Positions 1 through 12,857 of a stretch of 64,000 bases of DNA are shown in pieces; the stretch's first letter is position 1; every line of letters starts with the position of its first letter. The DNA is from Brachypterus glaber (taxonomy: Eukaryota > Arthropoda > Insecta > Coleoptera > Kateretidae), in assembly GCA_958510825.1 (NCBI GenBank), contig OY294049.1, positions 2,604,001 to 2,668,000 on the forward strand, given 5' to 3'. Under the pieces are notes generated by a model. It saw only the letters and a list, made by a program, of their open reading frames with translations. It had not been told where the DNA came from and did not search any database. Both the position numbers and the translations under genes were made by a program.

Positions 1-484
1 GGCTTTTGACATGCTGTGTATAAAATTTTTATATAAAGCGTGGTCTTTGCCCTAGCACTTTTCACAATTTCGATCGACATGACGATTAATAAAAAAAAGT
101 TAATCAATATAAATTTAATAGAAAAAAACAAACAGAAAAAAAAACAAAACCAAACACAGAAATGTTGGTGCATTTAATAAAAGTTTCACTTTATCAATAA
201 AAATACAAATTAAATATTATGTTTGAAAACCTAAACAAAACCGCCATCAATCTCGTGGAAAAACCCATACATAAAAATAAAATATAAAAAATGTGATTTT
301 CGCTTTAAAAGTCATACGCGGTAATGACCCATTGGAAAATTCAACTTTTATTTATAGTTAATAAACAAAAAAGTTAAAGGGGGTAACAATTTTTTGTGAC
401 ACCCAGTAGATCTAGTAAATTGAAGGACTTTTTTTAAGGTATTTTTTAATGGATATCATGGAGATTGTTCAAAAACGCTTTTAG
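1..484. other. Intronic AT-rich sequence upstream of METAP1D exon
   Basis: No ORF, RNA gene or clear repeat boundary was seen. It is presumably the intron leading to the exon at 485, because that exon begins in mid-codon behind a good acceptor. Confidence 0.6.
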
Positions 485-700
485 TAGGGAATGTGGATCA
501 GCCTGGCCAGAATCTGGTTAAATCAACTGAAACTATTTTAAATGAAGCTATTGAATACTGTCGTCCTGGAAGATTCTTTAGAGATATTGGTTATTTGATT
601 GAAAAACGGGCTTATGACATGGGATACAACATAATTCCTGCATTTATTGGACACGGAATTGGGCATTACTTTCATGGTCCTCCAGATATCTATCACATTA
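485..700 (+). CDS. METAP1D: METAP1D penultimate exon
   Basis: The acceptor is cgcttttag ending at 484 and the donor is gtaagt at 701. The exon starts with the last two bases of a Val codon (G|TA) and continues GNVDQPG, matching the family's LVGNVDE segment. It ends one base into a codon. It carries the metal-binding His of GHGIG. Confidence 0.88.
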
Positions 701-1665
701 GTAAGTTTCTGGTTTTCCTGCAAAAAAAAAACAAAAATACAAAAAATAAAAAAATTATTTCTTAAAAAACAATTTTTCGTAGCGAGCTATCGCACAAAGT
801 AATAGTTTATTCCAAACCCACATAGGTAGAGAATCTCTAGAAGCTCTACCTATGTGATTAAACCCATTCCGATTTTCAATAACCCTTTTGCTCCTGAAAT
901 AAAAATAATGAATAAGTCTCAATTTAACTGCATTATTATACATTTTCTATGCTTAAAAAGAAGAAATAAAAAACAATTTTTTTTTTCAGTTTTTGCATAA
1001 GTTATTGTTTCTTTAGAGTTTCAGGAAAGTCTTATTGAACTGAATTAAATTTGCATAATTATTTGCATACATATGTAGGTATATTTTCTTGCTTTTTAGA
1101 ACACGTAATAAAAAATACTTTTATTCCAACGTTTCGGCGTTTATTGTACAGCCATTTTCAAGGATGAATTAAAAAAATAAATGTATAAATAAAATTAAGT
1201 AAAAATATATGGACTTAATTTTATAAAGTTCAAATATTTTTACTTAATTTTATTTATACATTTATTTTTTTAATTCATCCTTGAAAATGGCTGTACAATA
1301 AACGCCAAAACGTTGGAATAAAAGTATTTTTCATTACGTGTTCTAAAAAGCAAGAAAATATACCTACATATAATTTAATAGAACAAGAAAAGTAAAACTT
1401 TGCATACATATTTTTTTTTGAATTAAGTCTTATTTGCAAAAGCCGTATCATAACTGTTATATTTTTAGGAAATACGTACCCGGGAGTGATGAAATCTGGA
1501 ATGACTTTCACCATAGAACCAATTTTAACCCAGGGAGAAGAATATGTAGAAATTTTGGATGATAACTGGACTGCAGTAACTTGTGACAATGCCAGGACAG
1601 CTCAATTTGAACATACTGTATTGATTACAGATGATGGCGTCAAAATATTAACAGTTCCTGATTAA
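485..1665 (+). CDS. METAP1D: Methionine aminopeptidase 1D, mitochondrial (3' part, two exons)
   Basis: Removes the N-terminal Met from nascent proteins, expected in mitochondria. Exons 485-700 and 1469-1665 join in phase to give about 138 codons ending at TAA 1663-1665. Visible motifs are [10 protein letters not shown] (metal-binding His plus substrate His), FTIEP (metal-ligand Glu) and [10 protein letters not shown] (second Glu ligand). The HGIG.YFHG.P version fits the 1D type rather than cytosolic MetAP1, which has HGIHKLFH. The first two Asp ligands and the targeting peptide would be encoded upstream of the window, so the gene is 5'-incomplete here only because of the window edge. No frame break is seen. 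The 768-bp intron carries a foldback repeat. Confidence 0.9.
1071..1372. repeat. Foldback element in METAP1D intron
   Basis: A near-perfect palindrome: arm 1071-1210 is the reverse complement of 1238-1372, with a loop of about 25 bp. Both arms contain a stem-loop box (TTGAAAATGGC ... GCCGAAACGTTGG on the - strand of the left arm) that resembles degenerate hammerhead-like boxes of retroelements. It is a non-autonomous repeat with no coding capacity. Confidence 0.8.
1469..1665 (+). CDS. METAP1D: METAP1D last exon
   Basis: The acceptor is tatttttag ending at 1468. The joined frame reads [18 protein letters not shown] and ends ILTVPD followed by TAA. It holds both catalytic Glu ligands. No AATAAA lies close behind the stop. 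Confidence 0.9.
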
Positions 1666-2014
1666 ATTTAAAATTATTAAGATTGGTTTACTAAAAAATT
1701 AACACCAAAGTTATCAAAAATGTTGAGAATTAAATGTCACATTCAGTGAACTAGAGAAGTTCTCTAGTTCATTGGTCACATTTCACTGGTTAAATTCTTA
1801 GTTTAGTAGTAATAATTGGCCAAACCAACCTTCATTTATTATTGATTTGTACTGGAAACTTTTTTTTTAGAAAATATTGATGGTTAGGCACAAATAGTTA
1901 TAGGGCCATAGTAGCTCTAAAAGCGATTTTTCGACCTACATGTATAGGAACTTTTTTTCTTAGTTTTTGATATAGAATAACCCTTTTTAACATTTTAGTA
2001 TTTAATTCTTCGTT

Positions 2015-2310
2015 CTCGAACCGTGAAATTTCACCTTAAAATTATTTTTCCTTGATAATGGTTAATCCTGCAGTATTAAAACAAGAGTTCCTTTTTTATG
2101 TATTTTGATCTGAGGAGTCATATTCTAAAAATAAAATTACAAAAAAGTTGCACAGAAAAAAGTTTGGGATAAAAAACTGACAAGGCCCCCCTGTTTCCCA
2201 CACCCCTGGTTAAAATAAGTACATAAAAATAACATACGAATATGAGCCTTGTGAACATTAGTTCACGTCCAAACCTCGTTGTTGTACCTCAAAGGGTTGC
2301 TGAGTTATTA
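2015..2310. repeat. Dispersed repeat, copy 1 (second copy near 52205-52500)
   Basis: About 300 bp beginning near TCGTTCTCGAACCGTGAAAT and running to CAAAGGGTTGCTGAGTTAT. It recurs in the same orientation at about 52205-52500 with scattered mismatches. No ORF or target duplication was identified. It is unclassified. Confidence 0.75.
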
Positions 2311-3236
2311 AATAAAAACCGAATTTTTTAGCCACTTTCAAATGGACTTAGCTCCCGTACAACGCATTTTTAGACAGATGTTTATAGGAACTTTTTGTCA
2401 TATTTTATGATTTAAATCATTCTTAAAATCAGACCCTATTTCAAATACACCGTGTATGTTAACAAACTCGACTTTTGACTGCTTTTAGCATTATTTTGGT
2501 TTGTACTTAATCAATTTGCGCGCTTAAGCATCCATATTTTCTAAGGAGGAATTAAATTTAAAAGTAAATAAAAAGAATATATTTTCTAGTTTTTTTTTTT
2601 AATATAAATCATATGTACTGTGTACAGTATTTAAAATTTTAATGTGTACATCTTACTCACTTTCAATCCTATACATATATTTTACAATAATCAAAAGTGA
2701 GAGTCCTATGTGAAAATAACCAAAATCTTTTTGAACATTTATTTATATCGATTTATATTTATATTTGACAAATTAAATTTGTAACAGTACCGTTGTATAA
2801 AATGGAATGTTTTATACTACAAAAATTACTCTTTGGTTATTTTCTCATTATAAACTATTGTTTATTTACATTGGATGGCTATGCTGACATATCTTTACAA
2901 CACAAAGTTACAATTAATATAAAAATATACTTTGTATATACATCATAATTTTTGTGTTAAGGAAATATAAAATAGATAAAGTTATTAGAAATGGCATACT
3001 AAAAGGTGGAAGCACGATATTTTTTTCTCAAAAGTTAATAAGAGTCCAAGATAAAAGTACAAAATATGTGCGAAATTATTTTTTTATGCTAATAGAAGTC
3101 CATGTAAAAAAACCCTATGACGCAATTCTCGCTTTTTAATAGAGTTGGTTAGATTAATAAATAGTCTTGTTTTAAAACTTGTATAGCATGGAACTTGCAT
3201 GGTCTATGACGATTTCATTGTTTTAAAATCTCAAAT

Positions 3237-3616
3237 ACAGTACGTGTACATGGGATCTCCCCATAGTAATGTGTACTAGAGCTATAAACATGGCAACAGC
3301 GCCTCGAGCGGTGCGCATATATTCGGAATTATAGTCATCCACACGGTAGAAAAGCTGCGACGCAAGAAGGAGTTATCACCGAACAAACAGCGCGCTCTCT
3401 TCTTTACGTCATAAGCGTGCGTGCGTGCAAGTGAAATGCACTCACATTCCACACATATTTTCAATAGCTACACATCCGTGTGCCGAACAATATGTGGTGC
3501 TGGGCAACTGAGTGGCTCAGAATCTGGGTTTTAGTTCGCGTTTGACACAACGGGCACTAAGTTGCAACATTGTCATTTTATAATTTATGGGGAGATCTTA
3601 TTTACATGTACTGTAG
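3237..3616. repeat. TIR element with GC-richer interior
   Basis: Termini acagtacgtgtacat..ggatctccccata (left) and tatggggagatc..acatgtactgta (right) are inverted repeats. The interior is more GC-rich than its surroundings and gives only a 60-aa ORF with no family resemblance. It is most likely a MITE. Confidence 0.6.
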
Positions 3617-6390
3617 TTCGCTCCCTTAACCTATCAGGGACGACCGTCTAAATATTTATACAGTTTTACAGGTTTCTGTATAGAGTGTTTTAAAATGCAT
3701 GTAGTTTCCAACTTATTTATGGCTTAGCATATGCAAAAATTATGGTTTTTATTTTCTAGCAAGTGAATTGTTTACATTTTACTAATAATCTCGTCTAACA
3801 ACTGAAAAAGTATTTTTTGCAATTTTTTTTAGTAAAAACAACTTAGTATAGTAATATCTCATAAATATTTTATGTATTATACAATAAATTTATGGGTCAG
3901 TCCTTGATGGGTTAGACAACTGCAGACGTTAGTGGATGAAGGTGCTCACTAAAGTTAGAAATAGTTAAAAAAAAGTAATTATATACGAAGGTAGAGGAGA
4001 ATTTTTTTATAGCCGAGTATTAAATCCCGAGCTGTGTAGCAGCGCGGGGTTTAAGAGTGGGAGGCTATAATAGTCTTCTATACCGTAGTTTATATATTAG
4101 TTTTTTCACTAATAGCACTATTTAACTATTTTTATTCAAATAATAAAATAAATTATTAACAGAAATTATATTTCATGAATTTTCATAAAAATCAAGTAGC
4201 CTTGATCAATGACATTTGCTCAAATAAATACTTTGAACTGACGTTTAAAATTTTAGTTTTTTTTTTTAATTTTTTTAATATTTAGCTAGTGATTGATTAT
4301 ATTAATTGGTAATAATTATAATTAATTATATTTAGTAAATAAAAAGTTATTTAAAGCTATTTTCTTGGGTTTAATTAGTAAAAATTGCACAAAGAACTGA
4401 AACATCAAAAGCAGAAATCAATTGTTTATAAAATTTACTCCTACTAGGAGAGAAAAAATTATTATTGCTAAAGGTGAAGAAAATTGATTTCACAATCTGA
4501 AAACATGATAAATAATTGTACGTTCTAAAGCTAGTAGTGAAAAAAATATATTTTATTCATAATACAAATTTATTGAAAACTATCAAGGACTGATAAAATT
4601 CGATAGCGAGGGGTGAACCACTTTGGGAAGTACGTGTAAATGATCAGAAGTCTTCAAAAATGCCAACGAAAATCTCGGTAATTTCTGAGATTTTTTAAAA
4701 ATCTCGTCGAGAAGCTCGAGAATCTTCGTGTACATTTTGTAGTGATTACCCCTTGTTTGATAGTAAATTATTTACACTATAAAACTTAATTTACAATACC
4801 CTTGTAATTTTTCATTCGATCGTATCTATAAGCGCCACTTTTTGTGTAATAAATGTGTATGAAAAGTATGATCTTTTGCAATAGTGCGAAAAGTAAAATG
4901 GTCGTTGAATGATATTAAAACTCAAACGTTAAATTTTTTGTCAAAAATAAAAATATACAATCGAATAAAAATATTGTTGATAATCGGAGGAAAGCTGTTT
5001 TAGGGCGATTACGGAGATTGCCAACCGAACTCGTAGAGCACTAAATCGAAAAATCTAATTTTTCGTACAGATTATACAAAAAGTTGTGCTTTTAGATAAA
5101 ATCAAACAATAATTACTATTCAAAATTGTAGTTAACTCCTTCACCACTAACGTATTTATTTCCATTTTATGGTTTTCTCAAAAAATAATCTATATCAGAC
5201 TTGTATGGGTTTCGAGTTCAGAAATGATTCTGACCAATATAGGTTTAAACTTTGTTACCCTTTGACTTGATTAGCCAATAAATAATATTATTTATTAGAT
5301 TTCGAAAATTCCGCATAAAATACATAATGATTAGACAATTAATTGAATCATCATTTTAATGATTATGGTATATATATTTCTCTGTTAAAATCTACGTATA
5401 TAATTTTTTTCTTATCTTTTTATATATATTTTCAAATTTATTGCTTTATTATACAGGGTGATTTACCTAATACAAATACCTCGTTTTCTGACATTATTAA
5501 AGTTATCAAAATAACATTTATAACAGTCAAAATAGTCCCAACAAGCTACAAGTGTATTTATTAATGAATTTAAAAATGAAATAATTTAAAAAAATTTTAA
5601 CGAATTAAGGAAAAATAAAAAAATATATTACTATTATATTATTTTATTTAAAATTACTATTCAATACTATCTTTCTCGAAAACAATGCTAGTAGAAAACT
5701 ATTGCAAACTTGTGGCTTTTTGGATCTATACTGACTGGTATAAAATTAATTTTAAAAGCTTTATTAATGACGCGAAAAATCGAGTGATTTGTTTCAGGTG
5801 ATTCACGTTTTTTATCGTTGTACCATTTCATTGGGGCCTTAACTGTATCTGTATATCTATTTAAAGTAGAAAATGTTTCCCTATGTTTATGGCATAACTC
5901 TTCTAATTTAACTAATTTTAAACCAACAAAAAAACTAATATCGTCGCTAATATAGCAAAAAAAACTAGTGATAAAAACCAACATGGTCCCTAATGACCTT
6001 TAATTTATAAATTTGCCGGTACACAAATCTTTATAATATTTAGTTTGTTGCAGAAGTCCAAACCTTGAAATTTGGCACAATGACTTCTTCTTGAAGACAA
6101 TTTTTTTAAGGAATGAAAGTCCTAAAGGTTCTTATTCTTAAAAAAAATAATGTTATTGATCATTTTTTAAGGCAAGTTTGCTATTAAGAAGACTAAAAGT
6201 AAAAAATAACGTAATAAAAGCGTGGAGCGCTCACTAAGTTTCAAACCTCACTCTTTTATAGATTTTTTCTCATCACAAAGACGCGGTTTAAACTGTTTTA
6301 TATGCATCATCATATCTGTAAATGTTTGAGTAAGAAACTATCTGTTATACACATGTATACAGTTTCTAAAATATGTATATTGTTTATTCA
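3617..6390. other. AT-rich intergenic sequence
   Basis: No gene recognised. It holds a short GC-richer stem (taaatcccgag .. gcgcggggttta, about 4020-4055) and a fragment beginning TACAGGGTGATTT at 5454 that belongs to the same loose class of repeat ends as 8909. ORFs here have low-complexity compositions and no conserved motif. Confidence 0.5.
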
Positions 6391-6690
6391 AGTAATTTTC
6401 AGGTTAATCCCTGAAAATGTCTCTAGAGACGAAACGTCGGAAAGTGAAAATCCATCAACACGGTCTAAAGCCGAAGTGAAAGTTGTTTAAATCTTAATGG
6501 CTGTGAAAGCTTAAAATCTAAAATGATGCCTCTACGGGGAGAAAATCAAACAAGATGACACTCTATTTGGTAAACTTCGAATCCGTTTCAGATTAATCCC
6601 TGAAGATGTCTCTAGCAGTAAGAGACGAAACGTCGGATAGCGAAAATCCATCAACAAGGTCTAAGTCCAAAAGTGAAAGTTCTTTATTTT
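6390..6690 (+). repeat. Two direct copies of a hammerhead-like repeat box
   Basis: Copies at about 6400-6490 and 6590-6685 share TTCAG.TTAATCCCTGA, then a GTCTC..GAGAC stem, then GAAACGTCGG and AATCCATCAACA. The layout CUGAAGA-stem-GAAA-ACGUC matches hammerhead core spacing. The first copy has CTGAAAA (G8 changed), so it should be inactive. Such boxes in direct tandem copies are described for Penelope-like elements. Confidence 0.55.
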
Positions 6691-7208
6691 GAAAAGGACA
6701 GAATTTTGAACAAAATTAAAAAAATATTAATATAGTTTATTGTTATACATTATTATATGTTATACGCGCTTTTTTGTGAACGATAGTTAAGAACGAAATG
6801 TCCTATCGATATGAAACTTGTAGGAAAAATTAAGTTCCGCGAGAGGAAGAACACAGTGTATGTTTTTGAAAAAAATCCCTTTTCAAAAATATATATATAG
6901 AAAAAAAACCTCAAATTTTCAGAAGTTGGGAATGTTTCAAAATATGCGTCAGAGGTGAAGCTTTTTTTTAGAATTTAGGACCTTTTTTTTAGTCATCAAC
7001 ATTTTTGTTTGGGGTGAAGATTTTTTGCAGAGGTGATAAATTTGAGTCGGGAAATTTGATGTTTCACCCTCCCAAAACGAGTGGCCACGCGACGCCCCTA
7101 TTAAAATCGTCCCAAACAATGCTAGTTCCATGCTATGTAAGATGAAATTCACCAATCGAATCGTCGACTATTTTCAGAGTATTTGATTGGACAATGTCGT
7201 CTAGTCAA

Positions 7209-8136
7209 TTAGTTCCCCAGAAAAATTTAGATGAACAAAATTGACATAAGAAACGGACGATGGGTCCTTGTAGCGGACGGTCTGGACTTATAGAACCACT
7301 CACAGTGAAATCTCAAAGGTTCATATTTGGGACATAATGGCTTAACATTTCTTCAGGACGAACCAGACTTAAACCAATCAGCCACATTTAAATATTGATT
7401 TTAATACTATTTTTATCTATTTGCATTGCGAAGAAAAGCCCATTTTTATAAATTGCAAAACCCTAGTATTTTTTATATTGGTGCAGTGGAAATCCTGCCA
7501 TGACTTAAAATATATTAAAATTCTTCCACTTTTAAACTATTGAAAAGTAAAACACGAAACACTTGATACATAGTTTTTAAGAACCTTATATAATTCAACG
7601 ATTTTTTTTTTTTAAAACTCCGATTTTTACTTTGTTGGCCAATTGATCTCACCGTTTATCAAATTAACTTAAATACAAAATCAAATAAACAGCGCTCCTT
7701 AAAAATCTATAAGAAAAATCTAATTTTGCGATAATTAATATTAATATAAGTATTAAATAATAATTTAAAAGCAAAAATAATTGTGTAAAAATAATCAAAT
7801 ATTTGACGTCTTACCAAAAACGCTCAACAAAGTAAAATTATGAACCTGCAATAATTTCATAAGAATGTGTCTTTATTCGTAAAGAAAATAGCTCAATTTT
7901 ACAAACGGATTTCAAAATCTAGGTGAAAAATAGTATTAAAATCAATACTTAATTGTGGAGGATCAGCGATTGGTTTAAGTCTGGTTCATCCTGAAGAAAT
8001 TTTAAGCCATTATCTCCCAAATATGAACCTTTGAAATTTCACTGAAGTTCTATAATGTCCAGACCGTCCACTACAAGGATCTATCGTCCGCTTTTTTCGT
8101 CAATTTTGTTCATCTAAATTTTCCTGGAGAACTATG
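7209..8136. repeat. Long inverted-repeat element
   Basis: Arms 7209-7414 and 7926-8136 are reverse complements with scattered differences. The shared text includes ttagatgaacaaaattga and gattggtttaagtctggttc. The interior of about 510 bp is AT-rich and non-coding. Confidence 0.8.
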
Positions 8137-8908
8137 TGTTGTATCGTGATCTCAAAATTTAGGGTCATCAGGGAAAATATCGGCCATTATCGCAACTCTT
8201 GATATGAGTTAACAATTATGACACAACTTTATTTACAACGACGATATTTCGCAAAATGATATGTCAACATTAAAGGAAATTAAACTTTAAAAAACGTTAA
8301 AAGAAATTTTAACTCAAATTGAATGGTCACAGTATAATAATCATCAAAATGTTTGTTAATTAAAGCAATACAAAACATATGCAATTTTTGTACTATAAAT
8401 AATAAAAAAAAACATAGAGAACAACTTATGTAACATTATCTATTTAATTCAAATATACAATATTTGCATTTTTAATTTCTTTAAATGCTTACAAAATTAT
8501 CAATTAATAAAATCTTAAATATATATTCTTACAATATATACGTCGAATAATATTTAACAGTTTCACAAATTATAAATAAATAGATATATTAAACAAGTAA
8601 ATTTCCCTAAAAATATTAAAAATTCAGAACCTTTACAAAAACACTAAATTTTAAAAACGTTCTTTTCTTGGTGCATAAATACGCAATCAACTTAATTAAA
8701 AAAAAAAAATGTAAAAAATATAATGAATTTAACCATTATTACCAAAAGTAAAATTAATATTGTATACTGATGATGTCACATATTGGTGACTCGCATTGTA
8801 TTGTTTGAACTAAATAGAATGGGCGATTGAAAATGGTAAACAGGGTATAAACACGGTTTATTTAAAGCATAATTTTAAGAAAAATATATATTTGGCGATT
8901 TGGATTAT

Positions 8909-10142
8909 ACAGGGTGTCCCAGCTAACACAGATCAATCGTTTTTTGGCGTCATTATAAAAGGTATTGGAATAAAATTTGTCAGTATACACTCAACAAGCT
9001 ATAAGTGTGCCTAAACAAAAGTTTTCTTTTAGCTATTGTTTTTGAGATATAGCCTATTTGACATCATTTTTATATGCAATTTTAGTTCAAATACTAAAAT
9101 TCAAAAAATATTTTTATTCTTTATACACTGATCTGCAGTTAAGGATTTTAAGTTTAACTCGAAACTCAAGGGACCGCGAAATTAGATTGAGTTAAAGAGA
9201 TTTCGAGTTAAAGAAAAAACATATTTCAAAGCTTTGGGGATTCCCTTAGAAAACACACAGTAAACGACGTACGGCGCAACGAAATTTGACGGTTCTGAGC
9301 GATCGCGCGCGAAGATAGGCCCAGTGGCGTCTCGATTTTTTAAAATGCATAATATTGTGACTTTATTTTATGCTGCCCGAAAATTCGAGTTATGGAGAAA
9401 ACTGTGTTACTGTGGTTTCGAGATTTTCGAGTTGCAGAGGTGGAAATGCATTGTTACAATAGAAAATGTGCGGGTGAATGGTTTCGAATTATGGAGATAT
9501 TCGAGTTATAGAGGTAAAAATACATACATACAATAGAAAATGTACGGGGAACATCACTAAACTTCGACTTATGGAGGTTCGAGTTATGGAGTTTCTACTG
9601 TACTGTATTTTTAAACACTTTAGTATGAATACATTTTATTTAGGCCTCTTTTGATACTACTCGTGGTAGTTTTACATTAGCCATAAGTTATAATTATTTA
9701 ATGTTTAAAACCAAAAGGCATTTAACCCAAATTAAAGTTTATTCAATTTTGACTAATTTTATGACGTTTATAATTTTAATATTCAATTCCCAAAACCCTT
9801 AATTGTAATCAAAATAAATGAAATTCATAGAGGTCTTGATAAAAAAAAGTATTTAAAAAAATCATAGTTTTAAGTTTATTAAAAAATAATTTAATAATAT
9901 TGCAATTTGCTTAGCCAATATAAATAAATTAAAGAATAGTTTAATTTTATGATCTATTTTTAAAAATAGTATATAAACCGACACTTAAAAAAATGTATCT
10001 CAGAAATAAAAGCTAGTAGAACACTTTTGTTTAGGCACACGTACCGCTTTTTACGTTTATAATGACTGACATAAATTTTATTTTGATAGTTTTAATAGCA
10101 AAGCCTAAAACGATTAATCTGTCTTAGCTGGGACACCCGGTG
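8909..10142. repeat. TIR element starting ACAGGGTGTCCCAGCTAA
   Basis: The left end ACAGGGTGTCCCAGCTAACA is mirrored by TTAGCTGGGACACC at the right end, and the homology continues inward for roughly 150 bp. A 15-bp near-identical direct repeat (GGCGATTTGGATTAT at 8894-8908, GGCGATTTGGACTAT at 10146-10160) flanks it and may be a target duplication. The interior 9120-9603 contains repeated cgagttatgga boxes and ends in a Tigger/pogo-like terminus (ctccataactcgaa on the - strand). This looks like a nested DNA-transposon fragment. Confidence 0.7.
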
Positions 10143-10385
10143 TTAGGCGATTTGGACTATATTACTAAACAACTCATAGGTCCTCTTTCATATAAAATTG
10201 TTTTTTTTTTAATCCAATGTAGTTTGGGCAATGTACACTGTACAACATGTACCAAAAATAACTGTCGATGCCCTGACAGATATGGGTCAGTGCACCGGCG
10301 TCAGTCAGTAATTAGTATTCAATTGCTTAACAACACGTACGGTTTGTGTTTACCGAGTGTATTGAACTCTCGCACAAAGATCAAA

Positions 10386-10928
10386 AAGTCAAAGCTATGA
10401 ACTTTCTATGAATATATGTATAGTCAAACTGCTCTCCCAAAATGCTATCGCGCGCTCACTAGGATAAAGGTGTATGTAAAACATTCCAGAGAAGAAATAC
10501 TAGATCTAGCCAGAAAAGCTTGTAAAGGAATAAGGTAATATATCTTTATCTAGCGCTGGTCCTTAATTACAGTTCAGTTTTTATCGCATTTAACTCTCTG
10601 TTTTACATTTGGTTGTAAACTTAGGGTTATGAAAGACCCCCCTATCTCCATTTGACGCTTAGCAACGTTTTCATGTCAACTCGGTGTAATATTTTGAAAA
10701 CGCTGGTATGCTACAAATGGAGATACGGGGGTTTTTCATAGTCGGCAGAATTAAAGATCAGCGCTAGATACAGATATATTACCTTATTCCTTTGCAAGCT
10801 CTTCTGAATAGATCTAGTATTTCTTATCTGGAATGCTGTAGATACACCTTTATCCTAGTAAGCGCGCGATAGCATTTTGGGAGAGCAGTTCGACTATATA
10901 TTCATAAAAAGTCATAGCTTTGATTTGT
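10386..10928. repeat. Foldback element
   Basis: Arms of about 190 bp (10386-10580 and 10748-10928) are inverted copies, for example ctctcccaaaatgctatcgcg against its reverse complement. The central part is also partly self-complementary around gacccccctatctccattt. No coding capacity. Confidence 0.8.
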
Positions 10929-11093
10929 GATTTTTGTGTTATTTTGATAAATAAGTACTACTACTTATTGATTAAATATCCCATCAATCTGCGTAATTTT
11001 TGAGTCTATATCACATTGTGTTGGAGAAATAGATAGATGAAATATTATTTTTATAATTTTGATTAAAATTTAAAAAAATCGTCTTATTGAGTA

Positions 11094-11095
<2 letters not shown>

Positions 11096-11131
<36 letters not shown>
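11096..11131. repeat. (AT)n microsatellite
   Basis: Uninterrupted AT dinucleotides of about 36 bp. Confidence 0.95.
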
Positions 11132-11134
<3 letters not shown>

Positions 11135-12150
11135 TATCTGAAGCTGCTGCAACAAAACAGAAATCTACAATATATTTTTCTTAAAATTACCCTCCAAGTT
11201 AATAGGGTAAAAGAAACAATCCTTTATTCCAGTGAAAAAGAATCCATATTCAGGACCGGATTCACAGGGGTGGGTTGCCCAGTGTTTACCACCATTCGAA
11301 AATTTTTGTGTCACCTCCCAACATTTTGTTTTAAAACCGGCCCTGTCCATATTGCACGGTATTTTCCTTTTTTTTTAACTGAATTAAAGAATAACAAAAC
11401 TTTTTGTTTATAGAAGAAAACTTATAAATGTATTTAAAATATCTGTACAAAACAAATACACCGATTTTGGTCTTAAATTATGTAAAAAAAAGTATCACTT
11501 GGGAGGTTTTCTACAACATGAAATATTAATAAATATTAAATTATATATATTTTAAGCAAATTAAAACAATATTTGTGCGAACCAGAGATAAAACTTTTAA
11601 AAATTCTTCGGCGTTTTATTTTGTAATTTAATTTAGCCAAACATGTTGGCCCAAAATGGTTCAGTTTCTTTTTGGGGACGACTTCAAACTTTATGTTAAA
11701 ACATAAGGCATCCAAAATATATTTTTTTGCATATACAGTGTCATACAAATATAAAGGACAGTTGTTTTTAAAAATAAAACCTAAAATCCAGAATACGATC
11801 CAAAATTTATACAAATGTGATAATAAATTATACCTAAATATTTAAAATTATTCTGTGTTTAATTTCCGCATTTAATGACTGGTTTGTGATCCAATTTAAT
11901 GAACTAGGAAAATTAATTATAAATGCAGTGCGCATTATTAGTAAGCATAATAATTTATACACCAAGCATGCGCACTACAGTGCTGATAATTTTTATAGTT
12001 AAAACAGAGAACAACACTAAAACTTTTAGTTAATTAACCAAAAATTTAGAATTAAAAAATCTGAATATGTTAAAATTAGAAGATAATGATATAATACTTC
12101 TTTTGGAAAACCACACATGAAAATGATTAAAGCTAAATAAATGAAAATTA

Positions 12151-12420
12151 TACAGGGTTATTCTTTTAAATGGTATACCCCACGTAACTTTTAAACGGAA
12201 TGATATATAAACTTAAAATTTGGAATATGCATATCACACAATCAAAACTATCATTTGTCATATTTTTCAATTTTTTATTCGGTAAGGAGGCGCCAGTGGG
12301 AGATAATATATGACAAATGATAGCTTTTACTGTGTTATATATTTATTCCAAATTGGAAGTTTATATCTCATTCCATTCAAAAGCTACAGGGAGTGCACCA
12401 TTTAAAAGAATAACCCTGTA
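12151..12420. repeat. 270-bp foldback MITE
   Basis: Starts TACAGGGTTATTCTTTTAAA and ends with its inverted copy TTTAAAAGAATAACCCTGTA. The two halves pair along almost the whole length around about 12285. Confidence 0.88.
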
Positions 12421-12857
12421 TAATATAAAATCCCAATTATTAGGTAATATAATTCAAAACCAAGATATAGTAGATTTGTTATCTTAAGCGATTTTTTTTT
12501 TGGTTTTATTTATAGTACAATTACTTCATATTGTGTATGGCTGGATTTTAATGAACCAATAAAATATTATCAACTCAATTTTTAGTCTTAAATATAGGTA
12601 CTATAAATTAAAACAAAATGCCTGTTTTAAACACCTTGAATTACATAAAATTTGACCAATCCAAATCCAAAAAGTAGAAACTCAAAGTTTTTTTTATAAT
12701 TAATCTTTATGTATAATATAGAGATCTGAGAGGCACAAATTACTGATCAACCCCCTCAACTTCGATATAGGAATTGAACACCCTTTTTAAGGATATAGTT
12801 ATTCCTCAACACTTTCACGTTTACATAACAGAAGTATGTACACTTTGTTTATTTTCC

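Noticed and set aside
3282..3464. 60-aa ORF on the - strand in a GC-richer patch
   Set aside because: Lies inside a TIR-bounded repeat (3237-3616) and shows no known motif.
8160..8180. CTGATGA on the - strand near 8170
   Set aside because: The following sequence has no stem and no GAAA, so the core is a chance match.
8763..8800. CTGATGA near 8768 as another hammerhead core
   Set aside because: No GAAA at the right distance and no stem II or stem I partner.
11087..11413. 108-aa ORF on the + strand
   Set aside because: It begins with an (AT)n microsatellite read as repeated Ile-Tyr and has no conserved segment afterwards.
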